Shown here: positions 6,014 through 11,401 of the stretch, in pieces | Position numbering within the stretch: position 1 is the stretch's first letter | Layout: each line of letters opens with the position of its first letter | Origin: JBFJWU01 sp041623475 [NCBI: bacterium] | GTDB taxonomy: Bacteria; J088 | DNA: 11,401 nt | Direction: 5' to 3' | Assembly (NCBI GenBank): GCA_041623475.1 | Contig: JBFJWU010000079.1 | Span: 1-11,401, forward strand | The notes under the pieces: generated by a model | What the model was told of the DNA's origin: nothing | Seen by the model: only the letters and a program-made list of their open reading frames with translations | Database searches by the model: none | Program-made: the position numbers and the translations under genes

Positions 6014-6754
6014 CTATTCGATCGTTTTCGCCCGCCGGGCACGCTGGATCCGGCGAATGACGATCGCGACCATCGCCAGCAGGATCAACAGGGTTATCGC
6101 AGATGTCCAGAAATTGCCCGACCACCAGGCCGGGGGCGGCTCCATCCGCGCCATCATGGTCACGCCGTCATCGCGCAATTTCAACAGGTTCGAAGACCAG
6201 ATGACTGAGTTCGGCGACAGCAGTTGGCCATTGGTATCAACGATTTCCGTCGGAACATTGAGCTTGAATTCCAGCTTGCTGTTGGTCAGGCGGTCTTTGA
6301 TGATGCCCAGTTTGTCGGCATTGGTCAGCCCGGTACCGGCGACTTCGCGCCGATAGACCAGCAGGCCGTCCTCGTCAATAAACAGCCGGAACGTCTGGTC
6401 CTCCATCAGGCCAACGAAATCCGACTGCATGGCCGACAGGCTTTCGACGGTCACCGCCGCATCAAAGATCTTGATCCCCGGTCCGTCAGTGACGACCCAA
6501 TACTTGATCTTGATCGATTCAGGCAGCATCTGTCGTGCCATTTGTGCATTGTCCGGCAGCAGCAGCAGTTGCTTGAGTTCCGGACGGTTCCGCAGCATTG
6601 GCAGGGCCGATTTGACCACCGTCGCGTAGACTCGAATCTCGACGGATCCGTCACGGGCGACGGTGATCTCTTCCTGGTAGTCAACGCACCCGGCTGCCAG
6701 TGCCGTAGCGATGATCGCGACCAGCTGTATTCGTCGGCGAATTTTACTGATCAT
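6014..6754 (-). CDS. Lipoprotein with an additional C-terminal membrane anchor, function unknown
   Basis: From the ATG at 6754 the protein is 246 residues. It opens with a basic n-region (KIRRR), a hydrophobic stretch and the lipobox LAAGC, so C23 should be lipidated after signal peptidase II cleavage. The mature protein starts with DYQEEITVARDGSVEIRV, which recalls LppM/DUF3153-type lipoproteins, but I would not assign it firmly. A second hydrophobic segment at about 215-233 is followed by RRIQRARRAK, so the C-terminus should cross the inner membrane and end in the cytoplasm. The start is chosen because it creates the signal peptide. An AGGAG lies 12 nt upstream, rather far. A longer frame upstream only repeats psd sequence in another frame. 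It overlaps the end of psd by 11 bases, so it is the last gene of a glmU-psd operon. Confidence 0.85.
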   Translation of the reverse strand: MISKIRRRIQLVAIIATALAAGCVDYQEEITVARDGSVEIRVYATVVKSALPMLRNRPELKQLLLLPDNAQMARQMLPESIKIKYWVVTDGPGIKIFDAAVTVESLSAMQSDFVGLMEDQTFRLFIDEDGLLVYRREVAGTGLTNADKLGIIKDRLTNSKLEFKLNVPTEIVDTNGQLLSPNSVIWSSNLLKLRDDGVTMMARMEPPPAWWSGNFWTSAITLLILLAMVAIVIRRIQRARRAKTIE

Positions 6755-7556
6755 GGTCGGCTGCTGCTCCTTTTGCCGGCGTGGTCGCACCGGATTGTTG
6801 CCAGATTGGTGTACCGACGCGGATTTCTGTTGGTTTGGTCCAGTCGGCTGGGTGCCAGTCCCGCGACAGCAGGATAACTGTTGAACCAAATTTAAACATA
6901 CCAATTTCGTCGCCCCGGCGAATGGCGCCACCGGTACCGGTACCCTGCAGGGCGGGATGGGTCAGGGACATGCTGCCGACCATCAGGGCACCAACCAGGA
7001 TCACCGCCAGTTCGGTCTGGCCGTTGTGACCACGGATGACGACGCGTTCATTGCGGCAAAACAGTCCCGGTACTTTCTGGCCCAGGCTGTTGACGGGAAA
7101 GAGCGTCCCCGGAATATGGCGGATACCGTCGACGACAAAATCGCAGTGGGCATGAATCCGGTGGTAATCCCCGGGCCGCAGGTAGAACGTCGACGCTGTA
7201 CCGCCATCCCAGTCCTCATCCTGGTCGAGCATCTCGGCGACCGAGTGGGGGTTTCCCTTGACCGGCATAAAGGTCGGGCCGTCAATCTTCTGGTGCGCCA
7301 GCCACAGCGCGTCCACCGGACTGGCAGCGACATCGTCACGGGCAGGTTGCGGGCGTACGCCGGGTCGCAGCCGGCGGGTAAAGAACTGCTGAAAGTAAAG
7401 GTACTGCCAGAACGGACGTTCGGTTTCGTCGAGGCGGGCACCGTAAATCCTGGCAACAATCCACCATATCACCATATTGACCGGTGGCGGTGCGGGGATC
7501 ACGGCCAGAACCGCAGCCAGGCGGCTGACAAAATGAGTCAGGCCCCGGGCAATCAT
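6744..7556 (-). CDS. psd: Phosphatidylserine decarboxylase proenzyme
   Basis: Makes phosphatidylethanolamine from phosphatidylserine at the inner membrane. It is a self-cleaving proenzyme whose new N-terminal serine becomes the pyruvoyl cofactor. The cleavage motif is FKFGSTVILL (221-230), with GST where most enzymes have LGST. Cleavage between G224 and S225 would give a beta chain of about 224 and an alpha chain of 46 residues. Other family marks are D82 in SPVDALW (usually PxDG), RPGDYHRIH (127-135) with H132 as the catalytic histidine, GTLFPVN (150-156) and NERVV (169-173). A hydrophobic N-terminal stretch (about 9-36) suits membrane association. At 270 residues it is shorter than the E. 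coli enzyme (322) but complete. Its ATG overlaps the glmU stop (ATGA), and its stop lies inside the lipoprotein gene, so it is the middle gene of a tightly coupled operon. Confidence 0.95.
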   Translation of the reverse strand: MIARGLTHFVSRLAAVLAVIPAPPPVNMVIWWIVARIYGARLDETERPFWQYLYFQQFFTRRLRPGVRPQPARDDVAASPVDALWLAHQKIDGPTFMPVKGNPHSVAEMLDQDEDWDGGTASTFYLRPGDYHRIHAHCDFVVDGIRHIPGTLFPVNSLGQKVPGLFCRNERVVIRGHNGQTELAVILVGALMVGSMSLTHPALQGTGTGGAIRRGDEIGMFKFGSTVILLSRDWHPADWTKPTEIRVGTPIWQQSGATTPAKGAAADHDQ

Positions 7557-8956
7557 GATTTATTTTCGTCCCGGGCTTTTTTTCGGGCCCGGACGCGCGC
7601 CGCGTAACCGGGGATTTCCTTTTGTTCGCTGCGACTGACGGCCAGTGATTCGGCTTTGACGTCGCGTGTCACGGTCGTCCCCGCTCCGACAACGGCATCG
7701 CGACCGACCGTGACCGGTGCCACTAACTGGGTGTCGCTGCCAATAAAGACGCCATCTTCAAGAATTGTCCGGTGTTTGTTGACACCGTCGTAATTGCAGG
7801 TAATCGTACCGGCACCGATATTGACCCCACGTCCAACCGTGGCATCACCGACGTATGCCAGGTGGTTGGCCTTGCTGCCAGCACCCAGGGTCGTGTTCTT
7901 CAGTTCAACAAAATTGCCCACTTTGGACCCCGGACCCAGGACGCTGCCCGGCCGCAGGTGGGTATGCGGGCCGACCGTCGCGTCTTCGCCGATCACCGCA
8001 TTGGACGCGACCGAATACGGCAGCAGTTGAACTCCAGCCGCGACCCGGGTGTCGGCCAGGACGCAGCCCTGGCCGATGATCACGTCGTCGGCGATATGGG
8101 TGTCGCCGGTCAGGGACACTGACGGGCCGACCAGGACATCCCGTCCAATACTTACCGTGGGTTCGATCACGACGCTGCCTGGTGACATGATCGTCGCGCC
8201 TGCCAATTGCAGTTCGCGAACGACCCGTGCCTGCAGGACCGCCTGCGCCGTTGCCAGCTGGGCGCGGTCATTAACGCCCTGGATTTCCGCGGCATCCGTC
8301 AGCGTGACAGTGTTGACTGCCGTGCCATCGGCTACGGCCCGGTCAACAATGTCGACCAGGTATTTTTCACCCTGCTGGTTGTCGCTGCCGATCGACGGCA
8401 GCAGCTGTCGCAGCAGTTCGGCGTCTGCGACATAGACACCGGCGTTGATCTCGGTAATCCGGCGTTGCGCTGCAGTGGCATCGACGTGTTCAACAATCTG
8501 CGTGATCTCACCATTATCCGCCCGGACAACGCGACCGTAACCGCCGGGTTCGGCAATATCGGCCGTTAACAGCGCGATTCCTCTGTGTTCGGCGTGGACC
8601 TGCAGCAGCCGTCTTAACGTTGCGCTGGTCAGGCACGGTGTGTCACCGGCCAGGATCAATACCGGCCCGGTCCCGTCAGGCATCGCTGCCAACCCGACAT
8701 CAGCGGCGTCGCCAGTACCCCGCGGATTCGGCTGGACCGTAACGATTGAGTCCGGAAGGTGCGCGCTGATCAGCTCGTGGGTCTCCGGCGACCCGACAAC
8801 AATGACCTGGCTGGCACCGGCACTGTGGGCCGCCTGGGCGACCCAGCCGACCATAGGTTGTCCAAGGATCGAATGGATCACCTTGGGGATGCGGCTTTTG
8901 AAGCGTTTGCCGGAGCCTCCGGCAAGGATAATCGCAGTGGCGATTGGGGTGTTCAT
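7553..8956 (-). CDS. glmU: Bifunctional GlmU: N-acetylglucosamine-1-phosphate uridyltransferase / glucosamine-1-phosphate acetyltransferase
   Basis: Makes UDP-N-acetylglucosamine, the precursor of peptidoglycan (and lipopolysaccharide), in the cytoplasm. It acetylates glucosamine-1-phosphate and then transfers UMP. The N-terminal pyrophosphorylase domain (1-230) shows LAGGSGKRF (11-19), K25 in IPKVIH, RGTGDA (79-84), AGDTP (103-107) with metal-binding D105, EINAGV (169-174) and GVND (227-230). The C-terminal left-handed beta-helix (about 250-440) has hexapeptide repeats. Its acetyltransferase site includes VGNFVELKN (346-354), KANHLAYVGD with catalytic H365 and NIGAGTITCNYDG (379-391). The 467-residue length is normal for the two-domain enzyme. 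The ATG at 8956 has no ribosome binding site but an extended -10 element 7 nt upstream. It is the first gene of an operon with psd and a lipoprotein. Confidence 0.97.
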   Translation of the reverse strand: MNTPIATAIILAGGSGKRFKSRIPKVIHSILGQPMVGWVAQAAHSAGASQVIVVGSPETHELISAHLPDSIVTVQPNPRGTGDAADVGLAAMPDGTGPVLILAGDTPCLTSATLRRLLQVHAEHRGIALLTADIAEPGGYGRVVRADNGEITQIVEHVDATAAQRRITEINAGVYVADAELLRQLLPSIGSDNQQGEKYLVDIVDRAVADGTAVNTVTLTDAAEIQGVNDRAQLATAQAVLQARVVRELQLAGATIMSPGSVVIEPTVSIGRDVLVGPSVSLTGDTHIADDVIIGQGCVLADTRVAAGVQLLPYSVASNAVIGEDATVGPHTHLRPGSVLGPGSKVGNFVELKNTTLGAGSKANHLAYVGDATVGRGVNIGAGTITCNYDGVNKHRTILEDGVFIGSDTQLVAPVTVGRDAVVGAGTTVTRDVKAESLAVSRSEQKEIPGYAARVRARKKARDENKS

Positions 8957-8963
8957 ATCTGGT

Positions 8964-8972
8964 ATTCTACCA
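8964..8972 (-). promoter_or_regulatory. Extended -10 promoter of glmU, probably leaderless
   Basis: On the minus strand TGG-TAGAAT is a TGn-extended -10 element with five of six matches to TATAAT. It ends 7 nt before the glmU ATG at 8956, placing the predicted transcription start at or one base before the start codon. No good -35 hexamer is visible, which an extended -10 can tolerate. No Shine-Dalgarno sequence is present. Confidence 0.5.
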
Positions 8973-8977
8973 GCAGG

Positions 8978-8999
8978 ACAGGCCCGTTCCGGGCCTTGT
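8978..8999. repeat. GC-rich inverted repeat in the glmU/lipoprotein intergenic region
   Basis: GGCCCG (8981-8986), a 3-base loop and CGGGCC (8990-8995) form a perfect 6-bp stem. Flanking ACA and T-TGT extend it with one bulged base. It sits just upstream of the glmU extended -10, between two divergent operons. It may be a DNA-binding site for a regulator. There is no following T-tract in either direction, so an intrinsic terminator is less likely. Confidence 0.4.
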
Positions 9000-9046
9000 A
9001 ACGGGCGGATTTACGCAAATTTGTGCCCCATTGCCTGGACCTTGAC

Positions 9047-9052
9047 AGGAGG
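9047..9052 (+). promoter_or_regulatory. Strong ribosome binding site that fixes a TTG start
   Basis: AGGAGG, a full Shine-Dalgarno hexamer, ends 4 nt before TTG at 9057. The next in-frame ATG (9087) is 34 nt away and would split the signal peptide. The site therefore argues for the TTG start of the following lipoprotein gene. Confidence 0.6.
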
Positions 9053-9056
9053 ACCC

Positions 9057-9515
9057 TTGACCACGATAGTCAACAAAGCGCGCCTGATGCTGGTGATTTC
9101 GACCACGTTGCTGCTGGCCTGCACAAGCGGTAAGCCGGTTGATCCCGACAAGATGAAAAGCGATGCCGGGAAGCGAGCTGGAATGTTCTACGGCTACCTG
9201 TCCGAAGGGGATATCGAAGCGGCGCGGCCGTTTGTCAGCGATCGCCTGCGCCAGGAGATCGGCGACGTCTACTACCTGCCGTTATTCAAGCGGCGGGTGA
9301 CCGGCAAGTACGACCACGTACTGGCCCAGAACGGCGTTGCCGACTGGAAAAACGGTTCCGTGACATTCGAGGTGGTTTTTACATTCCAGGGTGGCAAGAA
9401 GTCCATGGGCCGGTCGGTGGCCATGGGGACCGCCGGGCGCGAATTCCACCGCTGGGTCCGCGGGCCTGCTGGGTGGGTCTGGGACGGCGTCGTTCCGCCA
9501 CCTGCCCGGGACTGA
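9057..9515 (+). CDS. Small lipoprotein, possibly NTF2-like
   Basis: A 152-residue secreted lipoprotein of unknown function. From the TTG at 9057 it has a basic n-region (NKAR), a hydrophobic stretch and the lipobox LLAC, with C22 as the lipidation site. The mature part begins TSGKPVDPDK. It contains a helical segment with SEGDIEAARPFVSDRLRQEI, followed by strands ending in HRWVRGPAGWVWDGVV. A helix-then-sheet order with a length of about 130 residues is compatible with an NTF2-like or DUF4878-type fold, but this is only a guess. The frame stays open to 8640, yet the part before 9057 is antisense to glmU and non-coding in character, so the longer start is rejected. The UbiB-family gene starts 7 nt after the stop, so the two are probably co-transcribed. 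Confidence 0.8.
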   Translation: MTTIVNKARLMLVISTTLLLACTSGKPVDPDKMKSDAGKRAGMFYGYLSEGDIEAARPFVSDRLRQEIGDVYYLPLFKRRVTGKYDHVLAQNGVADWKNGSVTFEVVFTFQGGKKSMGRSVAMGTAGREFHRWVRGPAGWVWDGVVPPPARD

Positions 9516-9522
9516 TCCTGGT

Positions 9523-11190
9523 GTGAACCTGCTCAGGATTCCGAGGACGGTACGCAATATCCAGCGATTCCGGCAGATCGCCAAAATCGTTGTTGAGTAC
9601 GGTTTCGAGGAGTTCCTGATCCAGACCGCCATCGCTGATCGGTGGTGGGTCCAGCCGTTCCGCAGCCGGGAGGATCCCGGCGACACGTCCATGCCCAGCC
9701 GTTTCGTCGAGATGCTGGAACGCCTGGGTCCCAGTTTTATCAAGCTGGGCCAGATCCTCAGTACCCGGGCCGACATTTTTCCGGAAGCGTGGGTAACCGA
9801 GCTCAGCCGGTTGCAGGACACGGTCTTGCCCGTCCCGTTTGCACAACTGAAACCGGTGATCGAAACGGCAACGGGACCGATTTCGGAGACGTTTCGCACG
9901 TTTGATGAATCACCGCTGGCATCGGCCAGTGTCGGCCAGGTTCACGCAGCCGTGCTGCAGGACGGCCGCGAAGTGGTTGTCAAGGTTGTCCGTCCCGGCA
10001 TGCGAATCCAGGTGGGTAACGATGTCGAAATCATGCGGGTATTTGCGCAACTGGCCGAGCAGCAGGTCCCGGAGCTGACCGCATTTCGACCGACCGGCAT
10101 TGTCGATGAGTTTGAGCGCGCAATCGTCCGCGAAATGGACCTGCGCAAGGAAGCCCGGAATATCGAGCGGTTTCGCAACAATTTTGCAGACGATGAACGG
10201 ATCGTTGTGCCCGATACGATGCCCGGCCTGTCGGACCGGGATGTCCTGGTCATGGAACGTCTGTACGGCGAGCGAATTACCGATTACGACAAGCTGGGCA
10301 ACGATCCCCGGGTGCTTGCGCGACTGGGTATCGAGATGGTCCTGAAAATGGCGTTCCTGGATGGTTTCTTTCATGCCGATCCGCACCCCGGCAATATCTG
10401 GACGATGCCGGGCAATCGCATCGCCCTGCTCGACATGGGGATGGCGGATTTTGTGATGCCGGATACCCGTGATGTCCTGGTCGACCTGATGGTCGGGGTT
10501 GCGACAGATGATCCGGACCAGCTGGTAGACGCGGTCCTGCGACCGGGGCGGCAACCGGACGAACTGGACCTGAACGCATTTCGCCGGGACCTGGTATTGA
10601 TCTACGAAGACTACGTGCGGGGCGCGTCGCTGGCCGATATCAATATCGGAGAACTGGCAGGGGCTGCAATCGAGGCCGGCCGCAAGCACCGGATTGTGAT
10701 TCCGACCGACATCACCATGCTCCTCAAGGGCCTGGGAACGATTGAGGGCATTGGCAAACAACTGGATCCGGAACTGGATATTGTGACCGAAGTCCGTCCC
10801 TATGTGATGGAGATTATTTCGCGCCGCTGGGGACCGGATCGACTGGCGCGCGACGTCGCAGCGGCGGGTGGCCAGGCCTGGGAGTTGCTGTTGTCCCTGC
10901 CCCGGCGCCTGGATAATCTGCTGGACAAGGCCGAGCGGGGCCAGTTGCGAACCCGGCAGGAGATCGAGGGACTGTCCTATGGATTTCGGGTCCTGGAGCG
11001 AACCGGCAACCGCTTGACTGTGGCGATCCTGGTTGCCTGCCTGACGTTTGCCGGGGCGACCCTGTGGAATGCGCCGTTGTTCGAGTATCGGTCGATACCC
11101 ATCGGTGCCAGTATCCTGCTTTTGGCCGCCGGCGGCCTGGGCGCACTGGTTGTCCTGTCTGTCCTGCGGCACCTGAGGAGTTCATCGTGA
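9523..11190 (+). CDS. ABC1/UbiB family atypical kinase-like protein with C-terminal membrane helices
   Basis: A protein kinase-like membrane protein. E. coli UbiB, of the same family, is an ATPase that supports ubiquinone biosynthesis. Counting from GTG at 9523 (555 residues), the family marks are KLGQ (74-77, the KxGQ motif), the alanine-rich loop ASASVGQVH (133-141), K154 in VVVKVVRPG, EMD (204-206, the ExD motif), HADPHPGN (284-291) and DMG (304-306) where many members have DFG. Two hydrophobic segments at about 498-514 and 526-547 form the usual C-terminal anchor. The GTG start is 7 nt after the lipoprotein stop and gives the typical amphipathic N-terminus (LLRIPRTVRNIQRF). It has no Shine-Dalgarno sequence. 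The frame runs open to 9391, but that extension lies within the lipoprotein gene. No other quinone gene is nearby, so calling it ubiB is unsafe. The stop overlaps the next start as GTGA. Confidence 0.93.
   Translation: MNLLRIPRTVRNIQRFRQIAKIVVEYGFEEFLIQTAIADRWWVQPFRSREDPGDTSMPSRFVEMLERLGPSFIKLGQILSTRADIFPEAWVTELSRLQDTVLPVPFAQLKPVIETATGPISETFRTFDESPLASASVGQVHAAVLQDGREVVVKVVRPGMRIQVGNDVEIMRVFAQLAEQQVPELTAFRPTGIVDEFERAIVREMDLRKEARNIERFRNNFADDERIVVPDTMPGLSDRDVLVMERLYGERITDYDKLGNDPRVLARLGIEMVLKMAFLDGFFHADPHPGNIWTMPGNRIALLDMGMADFVMPDTRDVLVDLMVGVATDDPDQLVDAVLRPGRQPDELDLNAFRRDLVLIYEDYVRGASLADINIGELAGAAIEAGRKHRIVIPTDITMLLKGLGTIEGIGKQLDPELDIVTEVRPYVMEIISRRWGPDRLARDVAAAGGQAWELLLSLPRRLDNLLDKAERGQLRTRQEIEGLSYGFRVLERTGNRLTVAILVACLTFAGATLWNAPLFEYRSIPIGASILLLAAGGLGALVVLSVLRHLRSSS
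11175..11180 (+). promoter_or_regulatory. Ribosome binding site of the thioesterase gene
   Basis: GAGGAG inside the end of the UbiB-family gene, 6 nt before the GTG at 11187. It supports that GTG as the real start. Confidence 0.6.
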
Positions 11191-11401
11191 CTGAGCCTGT
11201 TTTTGAGCTGTCGTTCCGTGTTCGTTACAGCGATGTCGACGAACGGCAGGTTGTCAACAACGCCCGCTACCTGACCTATTTCGAAGAGGCCCGGATGGCG
11301 TTACTGGACCACATCCGCGCCCGTGAGGGGGCGGATTTTCGCGGTCGATTGATCGTTGCCCACGCAGAACTGGATTACCTGCGGCCGATGGTCCTGCGCG
11401 A
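11187..11401 (+). CDS. 4HBT-family acyl-CoA thioesterase, N-terminal part (cut by the window end)
   Basis: Hot-dog-fold thioesterase of the YbgC/4-hydroxybenzoyl-CoA type, predicted to hydrolyse an acyl-CoA in the cytoplasm. The 71 visible residues include RVRYSDVDERQVVNNARYLTYF and then EEARMALL. These correspond to the family's RxxDxDxxGHVNNxxYxxxFExxR signature, and the first aspartate (D16) is the expected catalytic residue. The usual GHVNN is QVVNN here, so the histidine is missing. GTG at 11187 overlaps the UbiB-family stop (GTGA) and has a GAGGAG ribosome binding site, so translation is coupled to that gene. The substrate is unknown. The context does not show whether it serves quinone precursor, fatty acid or envelope metabolism. 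Confidence 0.88.
   Translation, partial: MTEPVFELSFRVRYSDVDERQVVNNARYLTYFEEARMALLDHIRAREGADFRGRLIVAHAELDYLRPMVLR

Noticed and set aside
6755-6931. N-terminal extension of the leftward lipoprotein to an ATG at 6931
   Set aside because: It overlaps the end of psd, has no hydrophobic or conserved character, and would place the lipobox about 80 residues into the protein.
8978-8999. Intrinsic terminator upstream of glmU
   Set aside because: The stem is GC-rich but is not followed by a run of Ts on either strand, and it lies between two divergent starts where no transcript should be ending.
8640-9056. 5' extension of the small lipoprotein frame back to an ATG at 8640
   Set aside because: The extension is antisense to glmU and would bury the signal peptide. 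AGGAGG before the TTG at 9057 gives a better start.
9391-9522. 5' extension of the UbiB-family frame back to an ATG at 9391
   Set aside because: It lies wholly inside the lipoprotein gene in another frame and adds glycine/tryptophan-rich sequence unlike UbiB N-termini.
9910-11172. A 420-codon open frame on the minus strand, antisense to the UbiB-family gene
   Set aside because: Its composition (rich in Q, H, D, R and I, with no domain pattern) is what the reverse of a GC-biased gene produces, and the plus-strand frame carries every UbiB motif.

Overview
The window is a compact chromosomal segment, about 60% GC by eye and strongly GC-biased at third codon positions. It comes from a bacterium with a Gram-negative-style housekeeping gene set. 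It holds eleven protein genes (two cut by the window edges) and no RNA gene, mobile element, integrase or CRISPR array that I can see. Taxonomy cannot be fixed from the sequence. RNase E/G, bifunctional GlmU, phosphatidylserine decarboxylase, an ABC1/UbiB kinase-like protein and lipoproteins suit a diderm. A YhaM-type 3'-5' exoribonuclease, better known from Firmicutes, sits beside them. An under-sampled or candidate phylum, or a deltaproteobacterial-type lineage, is plausible, but that is inference.

Layout, left to right. (1) 1-682: C-terminal part of an RNase E/G, overlapping tail-to-tail with (2) a leftward three-helix membrane protein of unknown function (1301-603). (3) A divergent intergenic region (1302-1377) leads into a rightward pair joined by a TGATG overlap: a YhaM-like OB/HD exoribonuclease and a divergent lipid kinase of the diacylglycerol kinase family. 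(4) After a short intergenic stretch with a good sigma-70-like promoter comes a coupled pair: a 74-residue DUF4177-like protein and an RDD membrane protein. (5) The RDD gene overlaps tail-to-tail with a leftward dnaK that lacks the usual acidic C-terminal tail. (6) Upstream of dnaK lies a leftward operon, glmU-psd-lipoprotein, with overlapping reading frames. (7) Divergent from glmU is a rightward run: a small lipoprotein, a UbiB/ABC1 protein and a 4HBT thioesterase, the last cut by the right edge.

Themes. Envelope and lipid metabolism dominates: UDP-GlcNAc synthesis, phosphatidylethanolamine synthesis, a lipid kinase, two lipoproteins, RDD and UbiB-type membrane proteins. RNA turnover (RNase E/G, YhaM) and protein folding (DnaK) are interspersed. 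Nothing here amounts to a clearly new multi-gene system.

The most informative unusual signals are these. Several gene starts lack a ribosome binding site and have a -10-like hexamer only about 6-10 nt upstream, which suggests leaderless mRNAs. DnaK lacks its C-terminal tail and has a structured, G-rich leader. A lipoprotein appears to be anchored at both ends and is fused translationally to glmU-psd.
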